DNA of 13,298 nt. It comes from an uncultured Ruminococcus sp. (GTDB taxonomy: Bacteria; Bacillota; Clostridia; Oscillospirales; CAG-272). Position numbers and translations under genes: made by a program. The notes beneath the pieces were generated by a model, which did not search any database, was not told the DNA's origin, and worked only from the letters and a program-made list of their open reading frames with translations. Of this stretch, positions 6,680-13,292 are shown piece by piece (the first letter of the stretch is position 1; every line of letters starts with the position of its first letter). The DNA lies in assembly GCA_902796505.1 (NCBI GenBank), contig CADBPA010000195.1:1-13298 (forward strand). The letters are read 5' to 3'.

Positions 6680-6853
6680 GGCGGAAGCGGGATTGTTTAC
6701 AAAATATTTACATTTTCTTTTTTTCGCATTTCTCCTTTCGGCGGTTTTTGAGGCGCGTCCGGATTTTTTCCCTCTACTATATAAAACAAATCAAAAACGA
6801 AAATGTGGCGCATTTTTTGAAAATTTTCTCGAAAAAAATTTTTGGGGTGCAGA

Positions 6854-6883
6854 TTGACAGGACTTTTTTCGGCGTGTTATAAT
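6854..6883 (+). promoter_or_regulatory. Promoter of the sigma/anti-sigma pair
   Basis: Consensus -35 TTGACA (6854-6859), an 18-bp spacer and -10 TATAAT (6878-6883). The sigma gene starts 39 bp downstream. The stretch 6680-6850 between this promoter and the divergent one is AT-rich, with no gene that I can support. Confidence 0.85.
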
Positions 6884-6922
6884 AAAATCCGGTATCAAAA
6901 AAGGCGAAACGGAGGAACGGTC

Positions 6923-7465
6923 ATGCTTTTTCTTCTCATGCTGGATACCGAGGAAGAAAAGATCCTTTTTCAAACGCTGTATGACAAACACGCGGCCAGA
7001 ATGCTCTTTTACGCACAGCGACGCCTGAAGGATCACGGGGCTGCCGAAGAAGTCGTTCAGGACGTTTTCTTCAAGATCGCCGCGAATATCCGTATCCTGT
7101 TGGACATGGACGAACCGAGCCGGGACTATTACTGCTTTACCATTCTCCGCCGGCATACGATCAACCGCTGGAAAAAGGATACCGCCTATCGGGAAAGGAT
7201 CGGGAAACCGACCAAAGAAGATAGGATCTCGCCCGAAGATATCGAGCGGAAAGCGATCCTTTCCGAAGAGGTGAAGCGCGTCGCCGGGTACGTCGCGTCC
7301 ATGCCGGAGATCGACCGGCAGATCCTCTATTACGCTCTGTTCACACGCTTGACCAACAGGCAGATCGCCCGCCTGTTCGATACGACGGCGAACGGCGTTC
7401 GCTCCCGGCTGAAACGAATGCGCGGCAAAATCAGAAACTATTTTCAAGGAGAGCGCAAAAAATGA
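6923..7465 (+). CDS. ECF-type RNA polymerase sigma factor
   Basis: A 180-residue sigma-70 family protein with only regions 2 and 4. Region 2 is at about 16-55 (LYDKHAARMLFYAQRRLKDH, then AAEEVVQDVFFKIAAN, the core-binding helix). The region 4 helix-turn-helix is at about 128-175 (PEIDRQILYYALFTRLTNRQ ... TTANGVRSRLKRMRGKIRNY). The ATG at 6923 follows GGAGG (6911-6915); the frame is open upstream to 6842, but that would cross the promoter. Its stop overlaps the anti-sigma start (ATGA), the usual coupling of a sigma with its inhibitor. It is transcribed divergently from the lipoprotein-peptidase operon, a plausible target, but no ECF-type recognition motif is recognisable there. Confidence 0.88.
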   Translation: MLFLLMLDTEEEKILFQTLYDKHAARMLFYAQRRLKDHGAAEEVVQDVFFKIAANIRILLDMDEPSRDYYCFTILRRHTINRWKKDTAYRERIGKPTKEDRISPEDIERKAILSEEVKRVAGYVASMPEIDRQILYYALFTRLTNRQIARLFDTTANGVRSRLKRMRGKIRNYFQGERKK

Positions 7466-8145
7466 CCGGTACGCAAAAGAAACAACTCCGCGAGGCGCTG
7501 CTCTGCCTGCGGGATCTGGAAATGGCGCGGTTCGATCCGGCGCCGACCGAGCAGGTGGAATTTTCCCCGGCATTTCTGCGCTTCATCGAAGACTGTAAAG
7601 AGAGCGCAAAGAAAAAAGAGCGCGCCTTTTTCCCGCTGACGAGGAGATGGCGCGTCGCCGCCGCGATCCTTGCGGCGATCCTCGCTCTCGCGCTGACGGC
7701 TTGCGCCTTTTACAGGCAGATCGGGCGTCTGCTCGTCGAATATTTTCCGGGACACGCGGACTTCCGGGGGACGGACGGCGGTCCGGACGTGATCGAACGG
7801 GTATACCTGCCGACCGAACTTCCCGAGGGATACGAATACTCCGACCGCCTCGACAGTCCGGCGGGGTTGGCCGTTTGGTGGAGGCGCGGGGCGCATTCGC
7901 TGACCTATCGCCAAAGCGTTCTCGGAGGGCACGCGGAAAGCGTTACGACCGAGGGAGACTACCGGGAGCTGCAGATCGACGGCGTCGACGTATATTATTC
8001 GGAATACAAGGGACGCCGGAGTCTGTATTGGTCGGCGGACGGCTACGCTTTCGCGCTGACCGTGAACGACGATTCTATTTCTTTGGAAGATCTGCTCCGC
8101 GTCCGGGAAAGCGTCCTGCCGGAGGATCCCGCGCCGGGCGCGTAG
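7462..8145 (+). CDS. Membrane anti-sigma-like protein, DUF4367-type
   Basis: A 227-residue single-pass protein. The cytoplasmic N-terminus (1-62) is helical and charged and would hold the sigma factor. One transmembrane helix spans about 64-84 (VAAAILAAILALALTACAFY). The extracytoplasmic part has the pattern of DUF4367 domains: YLPTELPEGYEY (116-127), then LQIDGVDVYYSEYKG, LYWSADGYAFALTV and a final amphipathic helix (LEDLLRVRESV). The 4-bp overlap with the sigma gene and the topology support sequestration of the sigma until a surface signal arrives. No zinc-binding HXXXCXXC anti-sigma motif is seen. The signal is unknown. Confidence 0.78.
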   Translation: MTGTQKKQLREALLCLRDLEMARFDPAPTEQVEFSPAFLRFIEDCKESAKKKERAFFPLTRRWRVAAAILAAILALALTACAFYRQIGRLLVEYFPGHADFRGTDGGPDVIERVYLPTELPEGYEYSDRLDSPAGLAVWWRRGAHSLTYRQSVLGGHAESVTTEGDYRELQIDGVDVYYSEYKGRRSLYWSADGYAFALTVNDDSISLEDLLRVRESVLPEDPAPGA

Positions 8146-8212
8146 GCTCTGCCGGGGAGAATTTTATCAAAAAGGCTTGCTTTTTCTTCCGCCCTACGTT
8201 ACGAAGCCGAAC

Positions 8213-8235
8213 AAACCGCCCGGAGGAGGTTTTTT
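8213..8235 (+). terminator. Terminator after the sigma/anti-sigma pair
   Basis: AAACC-G-CC (8213-8220) pairs with GG-A-GGTTT (8225-8232) around loop CGGA, with one internal G/A mismatch. A run of six T follows (8230-8235). It is moderate in strength and separates this pair from the str operon promoter. The remaining 8146-8212 holds no supported gene. Confidence 0.6.
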
Positions 8236-8287
8236 GCCGGGGAGGGCGCGGCGGAGAAAAAAAATTTTGCAAATTTGCGTAAAAGGC

Positions 8288-8316
8288 TTGACTTTGCGCA
8301 AAATTGGTGTTAGAAT
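8288..8316 (+). promoter_or_regulatory. Promoter of the str operon
   Basis: -35 TTGACT (8288-8293), 17-bp spacer, -10 TAGAAT (8311-8316), with AT-rich DNA directly upstream (8256-8284). Inverted 8-mers AATTTTGC (8263-8270) and GCAAAATT (8298-8305) flank the -35 box. The leader to rpsL is roughly 70 nt. Confidence 0.85.
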
Positions 8317-8330
8317 ATGGGGGTAAAGCC

Positions 8331-8357
8331 AAAAAAGGGTGAATTATGCCTTTTTTT
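8331..8357 (+). promoter_or_regulatory. Hairpin with U-tract in the rpsL leader
   Basis: AAAAAAGG (8331-8338) pairs with CCTTTTTT (8349-8356) over a 10-nt loop, and one more T follows. It lies between promoter and rpsL start, so it could act as a weak attenuator or a 5' stabiliser. The stem is mostly A-U, so termination would be inefficient. Confidence 0.35.
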
Positions 8358-8391
8358 CGCCGAAACTATTTTTTGAGGAAGGAGGATAATC

Positions 8392-8805
8392 ATGCCAACC
8401 TTTAACCAGCTCGTCAAACAAGGCCGCTCGGATAAGTCTTACAAGTCCAAGACTCCCGTTCTGCAGAAGGGCTTCAACACCCTGCGCAACGCCGAGACCG
8501 ACCTGAGCTCCCCGCAGAAGAGAGGCGTTTGCACCAAGGTTACGACCGTGACGCCGAAGAAGCCGAACTCGGCTCTTCGTAAGATCGCGAGAGTCCGTCT
8601 GACCAACGGAATGGAAGCTACCTGCTACATTCCCGGTATCGGGCACAACCTGCAGGAGCACTCTGTCGTTCTGATCCGCGGAGGCCGTGTTCGTGACCTG
8701 CCCGGTGTCCGTTACCACATCATTCGCGGAACGCTGGATACCCAGGGCGTCGCCAACCGCAAGCAGGGCCGCTCCAAGTACGGAGCAAAGCGTCCGAAGA
8801 AGTAA
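8392..8805 (+). CDS. rpsL: Ribosomal protein S12
   Basis: The 137-residue S12 of the 30S decoding site, in the longer Firmicute form with an insert between about residues 18 and 40 (KSKTPVLQKGFNTLRNAET). AAGGAGG (about 8380-8386) supports ATG 8392. The conserved core TPKKPNSALRK (54-64) has Lys56 and Lys57 at the streptomycin-relevant loop. The second loop reads GGRVRDLPGVRYH (97-109), with Arg101 where E. coli has Lys87 in mature numbering; substitutions there, including K-to-R, are known streptomycin-resistance changes. Asp102 corresponds to the RimO methylthiolation site. The ending RKQGRSKYGAKRPKK is typical. First gene of rpsL-rpsG-fusA-tuf. Confidence 0.98.
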   Translation: MPTFNQLVKQGRSDKSYKSKTPVLQKGFNTLRNAETDLSSPQKRGVCTKVTTVTPKKPNSALRKIARVRLTNGMEATCYIPGIGHNLQEHSVVLIRGGRVRDLPGVRYHIIRGTLDTQGVANRKQGRSKYGAKRPKK

Positions 8806-8887
8806 GGTACCGTCGGACGATCCCATGTGCTCTCGTGCTGTAAGGTTTTATTGATTATCATTAACCATATTAGCCCATGAGCGCTGA

Positions 8888-8907
8888 CGAACCGCAGAGT
8901 CGGTTCG
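8888..8907 (+). promoter_or_regulatory. Intergenic hairpin between rpsL and rpsG
   Basis: CGAACCG (8888-8894) pairs perfectly with CGGTTCG (8901-8907) around loop CAGAGT. No T-tract follows, so it is not a terminator. The rpsL-rpsG spacer is long for this operon (144 bp). In E. coli S7 represses its own operon by binding the S12-S7 spacer; whether this hairpin plays that role is inference. Confidence 0.45.
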
Positions 8908-8949
8908 AGTACCTGTGAATTCATCATTCTAATGAAGGAGGGAAGAAAA

Positions 8950-9420
8950 GTGCCAAGAAGAGGTCAAATTTCCAAAAGAGACGTTCTGCCGGATCCGCTG
9001 TATCATTCGAAGCTGGTTTCCAAGCTCGTGAACAACATTATGCTGGACGGCAAGAAGGGCGTTGCTCAGAAGATCGTTTACGACGCGTTTGCGCAGATCG
9101 AGCAGAAGAGCGGCGAGAACGCGCTGGACGTGTTCACCGCAGCCCTTGAGAACGTCATGCCGGTCCTGGAAGTCAAGGCTCGCCGCGTCGGCGGTTCCAA
9201 CTACCAGGTTCCGATGGAGGTCCGCGCCGAGCGCAGACAGACGCTTGGTCTTCGCTGGATCATCACCTATGCAAGAGCCAGAAGCGAAAAGAATATGTCT
9301 GAAAGACTTGCAAACGAGATCATGGACGCGAAGGCAGGCCAGGGCGGAGCTTTCAAGAAGAAGGAAGACACCCACAAGATGGCAGAGGCCAACAAGGCTT
9401 TTGCACACTACAGATTCTAA
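8950..9420 (+). CDS. rpsG: Ribosomal protein S7
   Basis: The 156-residue S7, which nucleates assembly of the 30S head and contacts the E-site tRNA. I choose GTG 8950: it gives the normal start M-PRRGQISKRDV, and AAGGAGGG (8936-8943) sits 6 nt before it. The in-frame ATG at 8932 lies upstream of that ribosome site and would add six atypical residues. The conserved VKARRVGGSNYQVPMEV and RWIITYARARSEKNMSERLA are present, ending in FAHYRF. Length and sequence are standard. Confidence 0.97.
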   Translation: MPRRGQISKRDVLPDPLYHSKLVSKLVNNIMLDGKKGVAQKIVYDAFAQIEQKSGENALDVFTAALENVMPVLEVKARRVGGSNYQVPMEVRAERRQTLGLRWIITYARARSEKNMSERLANEIMDAKAGQGGAFKKKEDTHKMAEANKAFAHYRF

Positions 9421-9450
9421 TCGATATATTAAAGGAGTCAACAAAGTTCA

Positions 9451-11571
9451 ATGCCCAGAGAATATTCGCTTGAACACACGCGCAATATCGGTATCATGGC
9501 GCACATCGATGCCGGTAAAACCACCACCACCGAACGTATCCTTTTTTATACCGGTAAGACTCATCGTATAGGAGAAACTCATGACGGCGCCGCGACCATG
9601 GACTGGATGGCGCAGGAGCAGGAACGCGGTATCACGATCACGTCCGCCGCGACCACCTGCTACTGGATCCCCACCGTGTACCATGACGACGCGGAAAAAG
9701 CCGCCGACCACAAGTACCGCATCAACATCATCGATACTCCCGGCCACGTTGACTTCACCGTAGAGGTGCAGCGCTCGCTCCGCGTTCTGGACGGTTCGGT
9801 AACCGTTCTCTGCGCAAAGGGCGGCGTTGAGCCGCAGACCGAGACGGTCTGGCATCAGGCGAACGATTATCACGTTCCCCGTATGGCGTATATCAACAAA
9901 ATGGACATCACCGGCGCCGATTTCTATCGCGTCGTGCGTATGATCCGGGAGAGGCTCCACGCAAATCCGATCCCGGTGCAGCTGCCGATCGGAAAGGAAG
10001 CAAGCTTCCGCGGAATCATCGACCTGATGGAAATGAAAGCCGACGTCTATTACGACGATCTCGGCAAGGACATGAGAGTCGAGGATATCCCCGAAGATAT
10101 GAAGGAGCTTGCCGAAGAGTATCACGCAAAAATGATCGAAGCGATCTGCGAGACCGATGACGCCCTGATGGACAAATTCTTTGCGGAAGAGCCCATCTCG
10201 GTCGAGGAACTCAAAGCCGCGCTTCGCCGGGCGACGATCGACAACAAGGCCGTTCCCGTCTGCTGCGGAACCTCTTACAAAAACAAAGGCGTTCAGAAAT
10301 TGCTTGACGCGATCATCGACTATATGCCGGCTCCGACCGACATCGAGGCGATCAAGGGCGTCAACCCCGATACCGAAGAGGAAGAAGTAAGGCACTCGAG
10401 CGACGAGGAGCCTTTCTCCGCCCTCGCCTTCAAGATCATGACCGACCCGTTCGTCGGAAAGCTCTGCTTCTTCCGCGTCTACTCCGGTCACATCGAGAAG
10501 GGAACCGCGGTATACAACTCCACCAAAGATTCGGACGAGCGTTTTGGCCGCATCCTTCAGATGCACGCCAACGAGAGAACCGATATCAGCGAATGCTACG
10601 CCGGTGATATCGCCGCCGTCGTCGGTGTCAAGAACACCACTACGGGTGATACCTTCTGCGACGAAAAGCATCCGATCATCCTCGAAAGCATGGTGTTCCC
10701 CGAGCCTGTCATCCGTCAGGCGATCGAGCCGAAGACCAGAGCCGGGCAGGAGAAGATGAGCATCGCTCTCGCCAAACTCGCCGAGGAAGACCCGACCTTC
10801 CGTACCTATACCGACGAGGAGACCGGGCAGACCATCATCGCAGGTATGGGCGAGCTCCATCTGGAGATCATCGTCGACCGCCTGCTGCGCGAATTCAAGG
10901 TGGAAGCCAACATCGGCGCACCGCAGGTCGCCTACAAAGAGACGATCCGCAAGAAGGCCGATCAGGAGACCAAATATGCCCGTCAGTCCGGCGGTAAAGG
11001 TCAGTACGGTCACGTCAAGATCACCATCGAGCCGAACGAAACCGGAAAGGGCTACGAATTCATCAACGCCGTCACCGGCGGCGCGATCCCGAAGGAATAT
11101 ATCCCCGCGGTCGACGCCGGTATCCAGGGCGCAATGCAGGCGGGCGTTCTCGCCGGCTACAACGTCGTGGACGTCAAGGTGACGCTGTACGACGGCTCCT
11201 ACCACGAAGTCGACTCTTCCGAGATGGCGTTCAAGATCGCCGGTTCAATGGCGTTCAAGGAAGCGATGCGGAAGGCCGATCCGGTACTCACCGAGCCGAT
11301 CATGCGCGTTTCGGTCACCACGCCCGAGGACTACATGGGCGATATCATCGGCGACCTGAACTCCCGCCGCGGCCAGATCGAGTCGATGGAAGCGCTCGGC
11401 CCTGGTGTGCAGAGAATTTACGCTTTCGTTCCGCTGGCGCAGATGTTCGGATACGCGACGTCGCTGCGTTCCCGTTCTCAGGGGCGCGCCGTGTACGTCA
11501 TGGAGCCCTCCGGATTCCAGGAAGTTCCGAAGAGCATCCAGGATGAGATCATCAAGAACCGCGCGAAATAA
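9451..11571 (+). CDS. fusA: Elongation factor G
   Basis: The 706-residue translocase GTPase that drives tRNA-mRNA movement and, with RRF, ribosome recycling. G-domain motifs: AHIDAGKT (17-24), GITIT in switch I (60-64), DTPGH (95-99), NKMD (149-152). Domains II-V follow, with the domain IV loop region SGGKGQYGHVKI and the ending EVPKSIQDEII. Between switch I and DTPGH there are extra residues (about 72-90, IPTVYHDDAEKAADHKYR) compared with E. coli EF-G, an insert I recall in some clostridial versions. The ribosome site AAAGGAG (9431-9437) is unusually far (13 nt) from ATG 9451, 30 bp after rpsG. The sequence is canonical, not a tetracycline-resistance or EF-G2 paralogue. Confidence 0.97.
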   Translation: MPREYSLEHTRNIGIMAHIDAGKTTTTERILFYTGKTHRIGETHDGAATMDWMAQEQERGITITSAATTCYWIPTVYHDDAEKAADHKYRINIIDTPGHVDFTVEVQRSLRVLDGSVTVLCAKGGVEPQTETVWHQANDYHVPRMAYINKMDITGADFYRVVRMIRERLHANPIPVQLPIGKEASFRGIIDLMEMKADVYYDDLGKDMRVEDIPEDMKELAEEYHAKMIEAICETDDALMDKFFAEEPISVEELKAALRRATIDNKAVPVCCGTSYKNKGVQKLLDAIIDYMPAPTDIEAIKGVNPDTEEEEVRHSSDEEPFSALAFKIMTDPFVGKLCFFRVYSGHIEKGTAVYNSTKDSDERFGRILQMHANERTDISECYAGDIAAVVGVKNTTTGDTFCDEKHPIILESMVFPEPVIRQAIEPKTRAGQEKMSIALAKLAEEDPTFRTYTDEETGQTIIAGMGELHLEIIVDRLLREFKVEANIGAPQVAYKETIRKKADQETKYARQSGGKGQYGHVKITIEPNETGKGYEFINAVTGGAIPKEYIPAVDAGIQGAMQAGVLAGYNVVDVKVTLYDGSYHEVDSSEMAFKIAGSMAFKEAMRKADPVLTEPIMRVSVTTPEDYMGDIIGDLNSRRGQIESMEALGPGVQRIYAFVPLAQMFGYATSLRSRSQGRAVYVMEPSGFQEVPKSIQDEIIKNRAK

Positions 11572-11580
11572 TCGTTCTCC

Positions 11581-11594
11581 CCGGCGAGAGCCGG
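11581..11594 (+). promoter_or_regulatory. GAGA-loop hairpin between fusA and tuf
   Basis: CCGGC (11581-11585) pairs with GCCGG (11590-11594) around the loop GAGA. A-rich sequence follows, not a T-tract, so it is not a terminator. It may protect the 3' end of fusA mRNA or mark a processing point ahead of the highly expressed tuf. I see no separate tuf promoter in the 73-bp spacer. Confidence 0.4.
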
Positions 11595-11644
11595 CAGAAT
11601 AAAAACCAAAACAAACAAATAAAAAAATCAGGAGGATATTTACA

Positions 11645-12850
11645 ATGGCAAAGCAGAAATTTGAAAGAACCAAACCCCATGTAAACATCGGTACGATCGG
11701 ACACGTTGACCACGGTAAGACCACCCTTACCGCTGCGATCACCAAGACTCTTGCACTGAAGAACTCCAACATCGAGTTCCTTGCATACGATCAGATCGAT
11801 AACTGCCCCGAAGAAAAAGCACGTGGAATCACAATCAACTCCCGTCATGTTGAGTACGAAACCGACAAGCGCCACTACGCGCACGTCGACTGCCCGGGCC
11901 ACGCCGACTACGTCAAAAACATGATCACCGGTGCCGCTCAGATGGACGGCGCGATCCTCGTCGTCGCAGCTACCGACGGCCCTCTTGCTCAGACCAGAGA
12001 GCACGTCCTTCTTGCCCGTCAGGTCGGTGTTCCCGCGATCGTCGTCATCATGAACAAGGTCGATCTCGTGGACGATCCCGAGCTTCTTGACCTTGTCGAG
12101 ATGGAGATCCGTGACCTTCTGAACGAGTACGACTTCCCGGGCGATGAAATTCCGATCATCCGCGGTTCCGCTCGTGTCGCTCTCGAGTCCCCCAGCAAGG
12201 ATCCCAACGCTCCCGAGTATAAATGCATCTGGGAACTGATGGACGCTGTCGACAACTATATCCCGACTCCCGACCGTAAGGCTGACCTTCCGTTCCTGAT
12301 GCCCGTCGAGGACGTCTTCTCGATCTCCGGCCGTGGAACCGTCGCTACCGGTAGAGTGGAGCGTGGTACCGTCAAGATGGCTGATACCGTCGAGATCGTC
12401 GGTCTCTCCGATGAGAAGAGATCCACCGTCGTTACCGGTATCGAGATGTTCCACAAGCAGATGGACTATGCGGAAGCAGGCGATAACATCGGCGCGCTTC
12501 TTCGCGGCGTTCAGAAGAACGAGATCGAAAGAGGTCAGGTCCTTTGCAAACCCGGCTCGATCCATCCGCACACCAAGTTTGTCGGACAGGTCTACGTTCT
12601 GACCGAAAAAGAGGGCGGCCGTTCGAAGCCCTTCTTCTCCGGCTACAGACCGCAGTTCTACTTCAGAACCACCGACGTTACCGGCGTTATCAACCTTCCC
12701 GAAGGCGTCGAGATGTGCCGCCCCGGCGATAACGTCAACATGAGCGTCGAGCTGATCACCCCCATCGCTTGCGAGAAGGGTCTTCGTTTCGCTATCCGCG
12801 AGGGTGGCAGAACGGTCGGATCGGGCGTCGTTGGTGACATCATCGAGTAA
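11645..12850 (+). CDS. tuf: Elongation factor Tu
   Basis: The 401-residue GTPase that delivers aminoacyl-tRNA to the A site. Motifs: GHVDHGKT (19-26), the switch I region PEEKARGITI (55-64), DCPGH (82-86) and NKVD (137-140). Domain III contains EGGRSKPFFSGYRPQFYFRT, matching the elfamycin-binding face without an obvious resistance change. Cys54 (IDNCPEEK) replaces the Ala usual in E. coli. A strong GGAGG (11631-11635) precedes ATG 11645. It is the last gene of the str operon, followed by a strong terminator. Confidence 0.98.
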   Translation: MAKQKFERTKPHVNIGTIGHVDHGKTTLTAAITKTLALKNSNIEFLAYDQIDNCPEEKARGITINSRHVEYETDKRHYAHVDCPGHADYVKNMITGAAQMDGAILVVAATDGPLAQTREHVLLARQVGVPAIVVIMNKVDLVDDPELLDLVEMEIRDLLNEYDFPGDEIPIIRGSARVALESPSKDPNAPEYKCIWELMDAVDNYIPTPDRKADLPFLMPVEDVFSISGRGTVATGRVERGTVKMADTVEIVGLSDEKRSTVVTGIEMFHKQMDYAEAGDNIGALLRGVQKNEIERGQVLCKPGSIHPHTKFVGQVYVLTEKEGGRSKPFFSGYRPQFYFRTTDVTGVINLPEGVEMCRPGDNVNMSVELITPIACEKGLRFAIREGGRTVGSGVVGDIIE

Positions 12851-12866
12851 TTCGATCTTTCTTTGA

Positions 12867-12883
12867 GGTTTGGCTTTCAAACC
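12867..12883 (+). promoter_or_regulatory. Small hairpin just after tuf
   Basis: GGTTTG (12867-12872) pairs with CAAACC (12878-12883) around a 5-nt loop, then GCATTTT. It is a weak terminator or 3'-end stabiliser directly ahead of the main terminator. Confidence 0.4.
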
Positions 12884-12888
12884 GCATT

Positions 12889-12929
12889 TTCCCTATCTCC
12901 CTTCGGGGAGATAGGGAATTCCAATTTTT
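12889..12929 (+). terminator. Terminator of the str operon
   Basis: TTCCCTATCTCCC (12889-12901) pairs perfectly with GGGAGATAGGGAA (12906-12918), closed by the stable TTCG tetraloop. TTCCAATTTTT (12919-12929) follows. The stem is strong; the U-tract is interrupted by CCAA but ends in five T. It lies 38 bp after the tuf stop. Confidence 0.88.
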
Positions 12930-13000
12930 CATCCCGCGCGAGCGCCGTTCTGCCGCAAGAGAAGGACGCGTCGGCGCGCCGCCGCATAAAATGGGATGAA
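12928..13000 (+). other. Unexplained fold-back segment
   Basis: Nested inverted repeats: TTCATCCC (12928-12935) with GGGATGAA (12993-13000), GCGCCG (12942-12947) with CGGCGC (12972-12977), and TTCT (12948-12951) with AGAA (12960-12963). It sits between the str terminator and the FMN riboswitch, with no ORF of coding character. It could be a small RNA, a decayed repeat element or part of an unrecognised promoter region. I recognise no family and see no convincing promoter in or next to it. Confidence 0.35.
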
Positions 13001-13034
13001 GGAAAAAGCAAAGCAAAATCAAAATTTCATAATA

Positions 13035-13194
13035 GTTCTTTGGGAAATGGTGAAAATCCATACCGGCAGTATAGTCTGCGAAAGAACAAAATGCCACGAA
13101 TTGCAAACGATTCTTTGCAAAAACGGCGTTTTTGCTCTCCGATGAGGTGAAATTCCTCAACCGACGGTTAAAGTCCGGATGGGAAAAGCAACGG
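13035..13194 (+). ncRNA. FMN riboswitch (RFN element)
   Basis: The 3' half is a clear RFN core: GATGAGGTGAAATTCCTC (13141-13158), CCGACGG (13161-13167) and AGTCCGGATGGGAAAAG (13172-13188). The 5' half has GGTGAAAATCC (13049-13059) and ACCGGC (13062-13067) but AGTCTGCGA where most elements have GCCCGCGA, so it is divergent. A variable hairpin GCAAAAAC/GTTTTTGC (13117-13124 with 13128-13135) lies between the halves. P1 is likely GTTCTTT (13035-13041) with AAAG-C-AAC (13185-13192). The element senses FMN and controls a riboflavin synthesis or transport gene starting at 13293. A weak CATAAT (13028-13033) lies too close to be its promoter. Confidence 0.88.
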
Positions 13195-13245
13195 CTCTTT
13201 TCGGCGCGATTTTTCGGAGAACGCACTCTCCCCGTCGCGTTTTTT
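13182..13245 (+). promoter_or_regulatory. Riboswitch antiterminator
   Basis: AAAAGCAACGG (13184-13194), which includes the 3' arm of P1, can pair with CCGTCGCGTTTT (13232-13243) through about ten pairs with one mismatch and one bulge. This uses the 3' arm and U-tract of the terminator at 13204-13245. FMN binding, by fixing P1, would release that arm and allow termination, the standard OFF-switch design. The complementarity is seen directly; the mechanism rests on the known RFN family. Confidence 0.65.
13204..13245 (+). terminator. FMN-controlled terminator
   Basis: GCGCGA (13204-13209) pairs with TCGCGT (13235-13240), and GGAGA (13216-13220) with TCTCC (13227-13231) around loop ACGCAC, with an internal loop between the two helices. 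Six T follow (13240-13245). It lies between the aptamer and the downstream start codon. Confidence 0.75.
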
Positions 13246-13292
13246 CTTTTCCCTCTGAACGTTGCCCCACAGGGCGCGGAAAGGTGAAAAGT

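Noticed and set aside
6842..6922. N-terminal extension of the sigma factor from 6842
   Set aside because: It would run through the -35 and -10 boxes of the gene's own promoter. ATG 6923 has a GGAGG site and begins a normal ECF protein.
8346..8405. Small ORF in the rpsL leader starting MPFFRRN
   Set aside because: It overlaps the rpsL ribosome site and start, has only a weak upstream site, and shows no codon run or other sign of being a regulatory leader peptide.
9448..11205. 585-codon minus-strand frame opposite fusA
   Set aside because: A shadow frame of a highly conserved, GC-biased gene, with no ribosome site or domain of its own.
11552..12880. 442-codon minus-strand frame opposite tuf
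   Set aside because: The same effect: antisense to EF-Tu codons, and it would start in the tuf terminator region.
12981..13033. TAAAAT or CATAAT as the -10 box of a riboswitch promoter
   Set aside because: Neither has a recognisable -35 box at the right distance, and CATAAT is so close to P1 that the start site would fall inside it. I leave the promoter unassigned.
12840..13226. Minus-strand 128-codon frame across the FMN riboswitch
   Set aside because: It is antisense to the riboswitch and the str terminator and has no supporting ribosome site or recognisable sequence.
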